Part shown: positions 1 to 7,718 of the stretch, in pieces | Layout: the number at the start of each line of letters is the position of its first letter | Numbering within the stretch: position 1 is the stretch's first letter | DNA from: Melghirimyces profundicolus | Lineage (GTDB): Bacteria; Bacillota; Bacilli; Thermoactinomycetales; DSM-45169 | NCBI RefSeq assembly: GCF_003054245.1 | Contig: NZ_QBKR01000010.1 | Coordinates: 1 to 64,000 of the forward strand | DNA: 64,000 nt | Reading direction: 5' to 3' | Made by a program: the position numbers and the translations under genes | The notes under the pieces: model-generated | The model's input: the letters and a program-made list of their open reading frames with translations, nothing else | Told to the model about the DNA's origin: nothing | Databases searched by the model: none

Positions 1-116
1 GCTTGGCGCTGGAGGTTGCAGCGGGTTCAGCGAATGGTGATCTTGGTCCTCACCTGTTCTTCCGACTTTCTTCGACAACTTTTTGCGACTTAGCTATAAA
101 TCTCAAAGCAGTACTA

Positions 117-478
117 GAAGCGTTGTGAAAAAGTGAGCGGCAGCATTTACCCAAAACCGCTCCGGCTGCATACACAGAGCACAAGACTCGCCTGGGTCGC
201 TTCGCTCCCCGGTTTCGCTATGCACTCACAGAGCACAAGTCTCGCCTGGGGTCGCTTCGCTCCCCGGTCTCGCTATGCTGTCCTGCTGAGATGGAGACAC
301 TGTCCGCTCCGAATCATCCTGCTGCGGGCAGGGGCAAATGCCTTCGGATGCAACACAGAGAAGCTTTTGCCCCTGAACGCCCTTGCGGGCTGATTCTCCG
401 CCGGGCAGAACAGCAAAGTCGCTATTTTGGGTAAACGCTTCCCCATTTCTCGAAACGAACATTCAATCACAACGCTTC
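117..478 (+). repeat. Dispersed palindromic repeat element, copy 1 (362 bp)
   Basis: First of three related copies in this window. The ends are GAAGCGTTGTGA (117-128) and its exact complement TCACAACGCTTC (467-478). Inside these lie TTTACCCAAA (146-155) facing TTTGGGTAAA (426-435), then GCTGTCCTGC facing a one-mismatch partner, then GGGGCAAA facing TTTGCCCC, so the whole element can fold into a long imperfect hairpin. It carries two 54-bp tandem units. TA lies on both sides, inside CTAG. No convincing protein is encoded. Mobile origin is inference from ends and flanks. Confidence 0.85.
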
Positions 479-500
479 TAGTCTTGCCTGGGTCGCTCCG

Positions 501-540
501 CTCCCGGTCTCTCGTTCGCCGCCGGGGGTTTTTCTTTTTG
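501..540 (+). terminator. Possible terminator upstream of rluB
   Basis: CTCCCGG (501-507) can pair with CCGGGGG (522-528), with one G-U pair, and is followed by a T-rich run to 540. The left arm lies in a stray partial copy of the dispersed repeat's 54-bp unit (about 480-513). It would end transcription of an operon left of the window. Bases 1-110 hold no gene I can support; a short open frame ending near 93 is not recognisable. Confidence 0.4.
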
Positions 541-607
541 GTGAAGAATCGGGTCCGCTGCTTGTATCGCCAGCGCCGGATGGATAAGATGTCAATGAGG
601 TGAAAAC

Positions 608-1324
608 ATGGAACGGTTGCAAAAAGTGATGGCCCGGGCGGGTGTGGCCTCCCGACGCAAATGCGAGGATCTGATCCGGACAGGAAAGGTTCGCGTGAAC
701 GGGGAGACCGTGACGGAGCTGGGTTTCAAGGTGGATCCGGATTGGGACCGGATCGAGGTGGAAGGCCGCTCTGTGCATCCCGAGCGAAAACGGTATTTCC
801 TTTTCCATAAACCCCAAGGGGTGATCACCAGCATGTCCGACCCCCAAGGAAGGCCCACGGTGGCGGATTATTTCCGGGAAGTAAAGGAGCGGGTTTATCC
901 GGTGGGGCGTCTCGATTACGACACCGGGGGGGTGTTGCTTTTGACCAATGACGGGGACATGGCCAACCGTCTGGCCCATCCCCGGCATGAGGTGGATAAA
1001 GTGTACCGGGCCCGGGTGAAAGGGGTTCCCGGGTCCGAAGCCTTGGAACAGTTGAGGAAAGGCGTCATGCTCTCCGACGGCCGGACCGCTCCCGCCAAGG
1101 CGAGGCTCGTCCGGATTTTCCGTGGACAGGCCCTCCTGGAATTGATCCTTCATGAAGGGCGCAACCGCCAGGTCCGACGCATGTGCGAGGCGGTGGGTCA
1201 TCCGGTGATCCAGCTCACCCGAATCCGGCTGGCCTTTCTGACGTTGGAACGATTGAAACCGGGACAATACCGGGAGTTGACCGCGGAGGAAGTCGTCCGG
1301 CTGAAGAAGCTTTTCCCACGCTGA
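608..1324 (+). CDS. rluB: 23S rRNA pseudouridine synthase B
   Basis: 238 residues, RsuA/RluB family, which isomerises a uridine in the peptidyl-transferase region of 23S rRNA. An N-terminal S4 RNA-binding domain (about 1-60) is followed by the catalytic domain with the GRLDYDTGG motif, in which D103 is the expected catalytic aspartate; the later RNRQVRRM stretch is typical of the family. The ATG at 608 has a GAGGTG site at 598-603. In B. subtilis the gene (ypuL/rluB) sits just before resA, and here it directly precedes resB. The intervening 140 bp contain a promoter, so it is probably transcribed apart from the res genes. Confidence 0.93.
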   Translation: MERLQKVMARAGVASRRKCEDLIRTGKVRVNGETVTELGFKVDPDWDRIEVEGRSVHPERKRYFLFHKPQGVITSMSDPQGRPTVADYFREVKERVYPVGRLDYDTGGVLLLTNDGDMANRLAHPRHEVDKVYRARVKGVPGSEALEQLRKGVMLSDGRTAPAKARLVRIFRGQALLELILHEGRNRQVRRMCEAVGHPVIQLTRIRLAFLTLERLKPGQYRELTAEEVVRLKKLFPR

Positions 1325-1361
1325 TTCTCCCCACCTTTCAAACAATCTTCATACAGCGGCT

Positions 1362-1390
1362 CTGACGGGCGTGGACCGTGGCGTTATAAT
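1362..1390 (+). promoter_or_regulatory. Candidate sigma-A promoter for resBC
   Basis: CTGACG (1362-1367), a 17-bp spacer and a perfect TATAAT (1385-1390), 75 bp before the resB start. The resB site GGGGGTG is at 1454-1460. Confidence 0.6.
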
Positions 1391-1465
1391 AGAACGAAGA
1401 GATTGCGCCTCTTACAGCCAAGACGGAACCTTGCTGGAGTCGGTTACCGAGACGGGGGTGAAACG

Positions 1466-3049
1466 ATGGAAAATACCAAATGCGATTGCGGACACAATAA
1501 CCCCGTGGGTACGGTTTTATGCGAGTACTGCGGGAAGCCCCTGGACGAAAGCGGCCGCTCCGACCCACCTTTGGAGATGCGTTACGAGGGAAGGGCCCGG
1601 CGTTCCCAGACGCGGAACACCACCCTGTTTGACCGGGTATGGAATTTCTTTTCCTCGGTGAAAGTCGCCATATGGATGATCCTGATCACGCTGGTGATCT
1701 CCATTTTGGGCACGCTTCTTCCCCAGGAACAATCCATTCCTTCCAACCGGCCGGAAATTTATTATGCTCAGAAGTACGGTGTTTGGGGGGACTTATTTTA
1801 CCGTTTCGGTCTGTCAAACCTTTACGAGTCGCCGGTGTATATTGCGCTATTGGCTGCCATCGGCATTTCGCTGGTGGTTTGCAGTCTGGACCGGGTGGTT
1901 CCCCTGTACCATGCGTTGAAGAACCAAAAAGTAACCAAAAGCCCGGTCTTCATCACACGCCAGCGGGTGACCCGGACGGAACCGGTTTCCGTTGGAGAAA
2001 AGGAGGCCCTCCTGGATCGCCTGGCGGAGAATCTGAGTGCGAAGCAATACCGCATTCGCCGGGAAGGGGATTCCATCCTGGCGGAGAAAGGGCGTTTCAG
2101 CCGTTGGGGGCCTTACATCAATCATATCGGTCTGATCCTTTTTCTTTTCGGTGTGCTGATGCGTCACCTGATTCCGGGCTGGTATCTGGACGAATCGGTG
2201 TTCGTCCGGGAGGGGGAGACCGAAAAGCTTCCCGGATTGAACTACTACGTCAAAAACGAGAAGGCCTCCATGGAACTGTACGATCCCGGGGAAATGCCCC
2301 CGTCCTCGGAGAACCGTCAGCCTGTGGTGAAAAAGTACGAAACGCGGGCAGTACTCTATGAAAAGGACAGGGAAACCGGAACGTTGAAGGAGGTTACCCG
2401 GGGGTCCATCAGGGTCAACCACCCCCTGGAACACGAAGATCTCCAACTGTTTCAGGCCGACTTCAACACCGAAACCCGGGCCATCCTTCTCAACGTGAAG
2501 GACAAGAAGAAAGACCGGGTGGTGGACACGATCCGGGTGGATCTCTTCGACCCCAAACCGGAGTACAAACTGAACGGCGGGGTGAAGGTCAACATTTTGA
2601 ATTACTTTCCCGACTTTGTGATGGAAGGGAACCGGCCCGCGACCAAGTCCGAAAACCCCAACCGGCCCGCCTTCATCTTCTCGGTGGATGCCCCCGGACT
2701 CAAACAACCCGAAAAGTCGTGGTTGATCTCGGGAGCCAACCTGGATGACATCAACCGGGAAAACCGGTATGAGATGGAGCTGAAAAAACTGGAAACGGTC
2801 AATGTCTCCGGGTTGATGGTTCGCATCGACAAAAGCCTGCCGGTGATCTTTCTGGGCGGGATCATTTCCATGATCGGGCTCGTGATGGGCTTTTTCTGGC
2901 ACCATCGCAGGGTCTGGGTCCGCTGGAAGGAAGGAAACCTTTACATCGGTGCTCATACCAACAAGAACTGGTTCGGCTTGAGAAGAGAGCTGGAGCAGGC
3001 TGCCGAAAAGGCGGAGCTGCCACTTTCCTTCAGTCTGGAGAAACGTTAG
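1466..3049 (+). CDS. resB: Cytochrome c biogenesis protein ResB with N-terminal zinc-ribbon-like module
   Basis: 527 residues. ResB is the partner of ResC in the system II haem-export and haem-ligation complex that attaches haem to apocytochromes c outside the membrane. Three hydrophobic segments lie in the N-terminal half (about 60-80, 120-145, 210-235), a long extracytoplasmic domain follows, and a last membrane helix lies near the C-terminus. The ATG at 1466 has an upstream GGGGGTG; the reading frame extends further upstream but without a ribosome site. The first 25 residues carry a CxC...CxxC set (C6, C8, C19, C22) that could bind zinc. This is not part of the ResB core I know from B. subtilis. 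No resA thioredoxin gene precedes it. The resC ribosome site overlaps its stop codon. Confidence 0.92.
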   Translation: MENTKCDCGHNNPVGTVLCEYCGKPLDESGRSDPPLEMRYEGRARRSQTRNTTLFDRVWNFFSSVKVAIWMILITLVISILGTLLPQEQSIPSNRPEIYYAQKYGVWGDLFYRFGLSNLYESPVYIALLAAIGISLVVCSLDRVVPLYHALKNQKVTKSPVFITRQRVTRTEPVSVGEKEALLDRLAENLSAKQYRIRREGDSILAEKGRFSRWGPYINHIGLILFLFGVLMRHLIPGWYLDESVFVREGETEKLPGLNYYVKNEKASMELYDPGEMPPSSENRQPVVKKYETRAVLYEKDRETGTLKEVTRGSIRVNHPLEHEDLQLFQADFNTETRAILLNVKDKKKDRVVDTIRVDLFDPKPEYKLNGGVKVNILNYFPDFVMEGNRPATKSENPNRPAFIFSVDAPGLKQPEKSWLISGANLDDINRENRYEMELKKLETVNVSGLMVRIDKSLPVIFLGGIISMIGLVMGFFWHHRRVWVRWKEGNLYIGAHTNKNWFGLRRELEQAAEKAELPLSFSLEKR

Positions 3050-3059
3050 GAGGATCAAT

Positions 3060-4262
3060 ATGATCAAGGTCATGGAATATTCCCTCCTGGCCACCTTTTT
3101 CTTTTACCTCTTGTCCACTGTCGCCTTTGTGATGGCGGTGACCGGGAAGGGATCCCGTGCGGGTAAAGAAGTGCACACCCGTCTCTGGGGACGCCGGGGG
3201 ATCGCTCTGGCAATCGGAGGGGTGGCGCTTCACGTGCTGTTTATCGTGAGCCGGGTGCTGGTGGGAGGGCATTTCACCAGCAACCTGTTTGAGTTCACGG
3301 CATTTTTGTGCTTTGCGATCGTTTCCTCCTTCATCATCCTTTATTTGATCTACCGGACGATCACGCTGGGGGCCTTCGTCATGCCCCTGGGCGTGATCAT
3401 GCTGGCTTATGCTTCGGTTTTTCCCCGCGATGTGGAGCCATTGATTCCGGCCCTGCAAAGTTACTGGCTTCATATCCATGTCACCACCGTGGCGCTGGGG
3501 GAAGGGGCCCTTGCCGTCGGGTTTGTGGCCGGATTGATCTATCTGATCCGCTGGGTCGGGGAAAACCCGCATTCGGCCACCGCCACCTGGCTGGAAGTGA
3601 TCCTGGCCATCATCTTGATGGTGGTCGGTTTTGTCCTGAGCTCCTTCATCTTTGGAGCCATGGATTACCAGGCCGCCTTCCAGCATAATTTTGAAGGACG
3701 GATGGTGGTACAGGAATACCGGATGCCCGCGTTCGTGGGGCCTCATGAAGGAGTCACTCTGCAAGCGGATTCTTTTCTCGGGTGGAAAGAACCTCTCATG
3801 GAAGCCCCCTCCTGGATGAAAGGGGAGGAGGCGGCCAAGAAGCTGAACTCGGTCATTTGGTCCGTTTTATCCGGCCTTCTTCTGTATGGGCTCCTTCGGG
3901 GGATCCTCCGTAAACGGGTGTATGAAATCCTCCACCCGTTGGTGAAATCCCTCCATCTGGAAACGGTGGATGAGATCAGCTACCGGGCCATCGCCATCGG
4001 ATATCCCATTTTCACCCTGGGCGGGCTGATCTTTGCCATGATCTGGGCCCATGAAGCCTGGGGCCGTTTCTGGGGTTGGGACCCCAAAGAGACCTGGGCG
4101 CTCATCACCTGGCTGTTCTACAGCGCTTATCTCCATCTCAGGCTCTCCCGTGGATGGCACGGTCTGAAATCTTCCTGGATGGCGGTGGGCGGTTTCGTGG
4201 TGATCCTCATCAACCTGATCGCCATCAACCTCGTGATTGCGGGTCTGCATTCGTACGCGTGA
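3060..4262 (+). CDS. resC: Cytochrome c biogenesis protein ResC (CcsA/CcmC family)
   Basis: 400 residues, polytopic membrane protein. The haem-handling signature WGWDPKETW starts at residue 338 and is preceded by a Trp-rich stretch, which defines the CcsA/ResC/CcmF superfamily. About eight hydrophobic segments are visible. The ATG at 3060 has an AGGAGG site that overlaps the resB stop codon, so the two genes are translationally linked. With ResB it should deliver haem to apocytochromes such as the qcrC product encoded at 58.5 kb. Confidence 0.94.
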   Translation: MIKVMEYSLLATFFFYLLSTVAFVMAVTGKGSRAGKEVHTRLWGRRGIALAIGGVALHVLFIVSRVLVGGHFTSNLFEFTAFLCFAIVSSFIILYLIYRTITLGAFVMPLGVIMLAYASVFPRDVEPLIPALQSYWLHIHVTTVALGEGALAVGFVAGLIYLIRWVGENPHSATATWLEVILAIILMVVGFVLSSFIFGAMDYQAAFQHNFEGRMVVQEYRMPAFVGPHEGVTLQADSFLGWKEPLMEAPSWMKGEEAAKKLNSVIWSVLSGLLLYGLLRGILRKRVYEILHPLVKSLHLETVDEISYRAIAIGYPIFTLGGLIFAMIWAHEAWGRFWGWDPKETWALITWLFYSAYLHLRLSRGWHGLKSSWMAVGGFVVILINLIAINLVIAGLHSYA

Positions 4263-4292
4263 TGTACGCGTGATTAAGAACCATGCAGAATA

Positions 4293-4301
4293 TGGTATGA
4301 T
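4293..4301 (+). promoter_or_regulatory. Extended -10 promoter candidate for resDE
   Basis: TGG followed by TATGAT (4296-4301) forms an extended -10 element with only a weak -35 (ATTAAG). It lies 48 bp before the resD start. A separate resDE promoter also exists in B. subtilis. Confidence 0.45.
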
Positions 4302-4348
4302 ATAGGTAAGGACTACCCATCTTCGGTTTCGCCAGAGAGGTGAATCGC

Positions 4349-5065
4349 GTGGAAAAACAGGAACGAATCCTGGTTGTGGATGACGAAGCCCGGATTCGCC
4401 GCCTGCTCCGAATGTATCTGGAACGGGAAGGTTACGAGATCGACGAAGCGGAAGACGGCGATATCGCGTTGAGAAAAGCGATGGAAGAGGACTATGATCT
4501 CATTCTTTTGGATTTGATGCTTCCAGGCATGGACGGCTTGGATGTATGCCGGGAGATCCGCAACCACAAGGCCACTCCGGTGATTATGCTGACGGCCCGG
4601 GGGGAAGAAGGAAATCGGGTGGAAGGCTTTGAAGCCGGAACGGACGATTATGTCACCAAACCTTTCAGCCCCCGGGAACTGGTTCACCGGGTGAAGGCGG
4701 TTCTGAGGCGGGCGTCCGCCACGGCGTTTTTGTCGACGGAGACGGATACCCACAACGTGATTGTTTTTCCCGACCTCACCATCGATCACGATGCCCATGA
4801 AGTGAGGGCCGGAGGGGTGGAAGTGTCACTCACGCCCAAGGAATACGAACTCCTTTATTACTTGGCCTCTTCTCCGGATAAGGTGTTCACCCGGGAGCAA
4901 CTTCTGAAGGACGTATGGAACTACGAGTTCTTCGGGGATCTGCGCACGGTGGACACCCACATCAAACGGCTCCGGGAAAAACTGAACCGGGCTTCCCCGA
5001 AAGCGGCGGCGATGATCCATACCGTATGGGGAGTGGGTTACAAACTCGAGGTGCCGAAAGAGTGA
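4349..5065 (+). CDS. resD: Two-component response regulator ResD
   Basis: 238 residues, OmpR/PhoB class. Receiver domain at about 5-120 with acidic pocket D11/D12 and phospho-acceptor D55 (LILLDLMLPG), the conserved Lys in VTKPFSP, then a winged-helix DNA-binding domain ending in VWGVGYK. In Bacillus it activates respiration and anaerobic genes, including cytochrome c maturation and qcr genes. I chose GTG 4349 because AGAGAGGTGA (4335-4344) is well spaced for it; an in-frame GTG at 4340 would overlap that site. Its stop overlaps the resE start by four bases. Confidence 0.94.
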   Translation: MEKQERILVVDDEARIRRLLRMYLEREGYEIDEAEDGDIALRKAMEEDYDLILLDLMLPGMDGLDVCREIRNHKATPVIMLTARGEEGNRVEGFEAGTDDYVTKPFSPRELVHRVKAVLRRASATAFLSTETDTHNVIVFPDLTIDHDAHEVRAGGVEVSLTPKEYELLYYLASSPDKVFTREQLLKDVWNYEFFGDLRTVDTHIKRLREKLNRASPKAAAMIHTVWGVGYKLEVPKE

Positions 5066-6867
5066 TCTGGCGGAGTGTCGTCGGCAAGCTGTGGTTGACG
5101 ATCATCGGTTTGGTCACCCTCGTGTTGCTGGTGCTGAGCCTGTTTTTGATGGATCAGATCATCTCGGCCTATTATCAGGCGGAACTGGACAATATGAAAG
5201 AGCTGGCCGGCCAGGTCCGGGAAGTCCTGGAGCAGCCGGAAAGCAAGGACCGGGCGGAATACCTCCGCTCGGTTTTAAAGGTGGCGGAACTGTATGAAAC
5301 CTATACCATCGTGCTGGGACCCGACGGCTCGGTTAAGCCGATGGGGACTTCCCCCAACGTTCCCGATATTCCCTGGCAGGATATTCTGGAACAAACGGAG
5401 ATGAAACGGGTCTTCCAGGGCACCCCCCAGTCCCTCCGAACCCGGGTGATTGTGGAGGATGAGGGGAAAGCGTCCTTTCCCCTGTTCAAGGATGAAGTGA
5501 TGATGGTGGCCCTTCCCATCCAAAAAGGGGAAAAAGTCACCGGAGCGGTGGTGATGTATCGGACTCAGGGGCAGCTCTCCGAAAAGGAAATCAAAAAGCT
5601 GATCTTTTTCTCGGCCCTCATCGGTATCTTTCTGACGACGATTTTTGCTTTCTTCCTGTCGACACGGATTACCCAACCCCTGATCCAGATGAAACGGGCA
5701 GCCGAACGGATGGCGAAGGGTCAGTTTTCTGCACGGGTCCCCGTCCGCTCCCATGAACGGGATGAAATCGGTGATCTGTCCGCAGCCTTCAATCGGATGG
5801 CCGCCCAGTTGGAGGGGTCGGTCCACGCCCTTTCCCAGGAAAAAGAACAGCTGGCCAGCATCCTCCGGAGCATGGCCGACGGAGTGATCACCATGAACGC
5901 CGAAGGGCAGGTGATCGTCACCAACCCTCCCGCGGAAAAATTGCTGAAAGAGTGGCGGGAAGAAGAGGGCGACCCGGATCTCCCTCCCCAGCTGGACCGG
6001 TATCTCCCTCAAGTGTTGAAAGAGGAGAAAGAGGTGTTCGGTGACATCAACGTCCACGGTCGCACCTGGGCTCTGGTCATGGCTCCCCTTTACGCCCGGA
6101 ATCAGGTGCGGGGAGCGGTGGCCGTCCTCCGGGATGTGACCGAAGAACGCCGGATGGACAAACTGCGCAAGGACTTCGTGGCCAATGTTTCCCATGAACT
6201 GCGGACACCGCTGTCCATGCTGCAGGGATACTCGGAGGCCTTGGTGGATGATATCGCCTCCTCTCCGGAAGACCAGCGGGAATTGGCCCGGGTCATTCAT
6301 GATGAATCCCTCCGGATGGGCCGACTGGTCCGGGAACTGTTGGACCTGGCCCGGATGGAAGCAGGACACATCCGTCTCGAACCCGCGCGGGTGAACATTG
6401 CCGAACTGGTTCGCCGGGTGGGACGTAAATTTCATGCCATCGCCCGGGAACAGGGGGTGGAGATGGTTCTCGATATTTCCGACGACCTGGACAGCGCCTG
6501 GTGGGACGAAGACAAAGTGGAACAGGTGCTGACCAACCTGACGGACAACGCGATCCGGCACACCCCGGAAGGGGGTCGAGTGATGATCTCAGCAGCCCCG
6601 GGGGATCAATCGGTGCTGCTGACCGTGGAGGATACCGGCAGTGGGATTCCTGAAGAAGACCTTCCCTTCATCTTCGAGCGGTTCTACAAGGCGGACAAAG
6701 CCCGCACCCGGGGCCAGAGCGGAACCGGGCTGGGACTTGCGATTGTCCGCCACATTGTGGAAGCTCACAACGGTTCCGTCACCGCCAAAAGTAAAGAAGG
6801 GGAAGGCACCCGCTTCCTGGTGCAACTTCCCCTGGAAGGACCCGCCGACCGGCAGGAACCGGAATGA
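5062..6867 (+). CDS. resE: Sensor histidine kinase ResE
   Basis: 601 residues. A transmembrane helix near 12-35, an extracytoplasmic sensing region, a second helix near 180-200, a HAMP linker, a PAS-like domain, then HisKA with phospho-acceptor H378 (VANVSHELRTP) and a HATPase domain with N box (NLTDNAIRHT) and G boxes (GSGIPEEDL, GTGLGLAIV). It phosphorylates ResD in response to redox or oxygen status; the Bacillus PAS domain has been linked to this. GTG 5062 overlaps the resD stop, and GAGGTG at 5048-5053 is its ribosome site. A strong hairpin terminates the operon just downstream. Confidence 0.94.
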   Translation: MIWRSVVGKLWLTIIGLVTLVLLVLSLFLMDQIISAYYQAELDNMKELAGQVREVLEQPESKDRAEYLRSVLKVAELYETYTIVLGPDGSVKPMGTSPNVPDIPWQDILEQTEMKRVFQGTPQSLRTRVIVEDEGKASFPLFKDEVMMVALPIQKGEKVTGAVVMYRTQGQLSEKEIKKLIFFSALIGIFLTTIFAFFLSTRITQPLIQMKRAAERMAKGQFSARVPVRSHERDEIGDLSAAFNRMAAQLEGSVHALSQEKEQLASILRSMADGVITMNAEGQVIVTNPPAEKLLKEWREEEGDPDLPPQLDRYLPQVLKEEKEVFGDINVHGRTWALVMAPLYARNQVRGAVAVLRDVTEERRMDKLRKDFVANVSHELRTPLSMLQGYSEALVDDIASSPEDQRELARVIHDESLRMGRLVRELLDLARMEAGHIRLEPARVNIAELVRRVGRKFHAIAREQGVEMVLDISDDLDSAWWDEDKVEQVLTNLTDNAIRHTPEGGRVMISAAPGDQSVLLTVEDTGSGIPEEDLPFIFERFYKADKARTRGQSGTGLGLAIVRHIVEAHNGSVTAKSKEGEGTRFLVQLPLEGPADRQEPE

Positions 6868-6870
6868 AAT

Positions 6871-6904
6871 AAGCGTCTCCCGGGAGAGGGAGACGCTTTG
6901 TTAT
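6871..6904. terminator. Bidirectional terminator between resE and the SDR gene
   Basis: AAGCGTCTCCC (6871-6881) pairs perfectly with GGGAGACGCTT (6888-6898) around a 6-nt loop, with T-rich sequence on both sides. It serves the convergent resE and SDR genes. Confidence 0.85.
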
Positions 6905-7606
6905 TTATTTCTGCATCCCGGGCGGGACTTGGGGCCGGAGGATCACTTGGTTGTAGATGACACCTTCGGGGGCCGTGACCATGTTCCAGATGGCCTGGGT
7001 CACCTGTTCCGCGGTAAGGGCGTAGGATTTGGGATTCTCGAAGAATTCCGTTTGGATGGAGCCGGGACAGATGGTGTTCACCTTGACTTCATCTTTTTTC
7101 AACTCCTGGGTCAGAACGTCGGCCAGGGCCATCATTCCAAATTTGGAGGCGCAGTATCCACCTCCGCCGGGAAAAGTCACGGTTCCGGCGACACTGGAGA
7201 CGTTGACGATGTGCCCTTTGGTCTTTACCAAGTGGGGGATGGCGTATTTGGAGGCGAGGAAGGCGCCCCTCAGGTTGACGTCCATCATCCGGTCCCAGTC
7301 CTCCACCGACAGGTCCCGGACAGGGTCGAACCGCCCCACTCCGGCATTGTTCACCAAAATGTCCAGGCGTCCGAACCGGTCGACGGATCGATCCACCAGC
7401 TCTTTCACTTGATCGGCCTGGGTGATGTCACAGGGAACGGGGAGGATGTGACCGGGGTATTCTTTCGCCAACGCTTCCAGCTTATCCCCGCTTCGGGCCC
7501 CGATGGCCACCTTGGCTCCGCCCTCGGCAAAACGCCGGGCCACAGCGGCGCCCAGTCCTTTGCTGGCTCCGGTGACAATGGCCGTTTTTCCCTTCAGATC
7601 CGCCAT
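6905..7606 (-). CDS. Short-chain dehydrogenase/reductase (SDR family)
   Basis: 233 residues, classical SDR. The Rossmann motif TGASKGLG is at 12-19, NNAG at about 86-89, and the catalytic Ser-Tyr-Lys set is S137/S138, Y151 and K155 (YCASK). This makes it an NAD(P)-dependent oxidoreductase of a hydroxyl or keto substrate; the substrate cannot be told from sequence, and 3-oxoacyl-reductase-like or ketone-reductase roles are possible. ATG 7606 is chosen because AAAGGAGG is ideally spaced; the frame upstream is open but without a site. It stands alone, convergent with resE. Confidence 0.85.
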   Translation of the reverse strand: MADLKGKTAIVTGASKGLGAAVARRFAEGGAKVAIGARSGDKLEALAKEYPGHILPVPCDITQADQVKELVDRSVDRFGRLDILVNNAGVGRFDPVRDLSVEDWDRMMDVNLRGAFLASKYAIPHLVKTKGHIVNVSSVAGTVTFPGGGGYCASKFGMMALADVLTQELKKDEVKVNTICPGSIQTEFFENPKSYALTAEQVTQAIWNMVTAPEGVIYNQVILRPQVPPGMQK

Positions 7607-7718
7607 GAACCAACCTCCTTTGATATGCAAACTTCCCCTGTCACTTTACCCGAAAAGGCCGGGGGTCAACCTTCGGTCCCGTGATGAAAAATCCACCGGT
7701 GAGGCCGGCAGGCGGCGT

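Noticed and set aside
1-110. Possible end of an upstream gene (frame ending near 93)
   Set aside because: Too short to identify; the expected neighbour by synteny (spmB) is not recognisable in any frame.
133-393. Open frames of 65-135 codons through the three dispersed repeats (also at 35344-35698 and 51900-52384)
   Set aside because: They track the repeat, lack ribosome sites, exist on both strands, and persist only because the 54-bp unit is a multiple of three.
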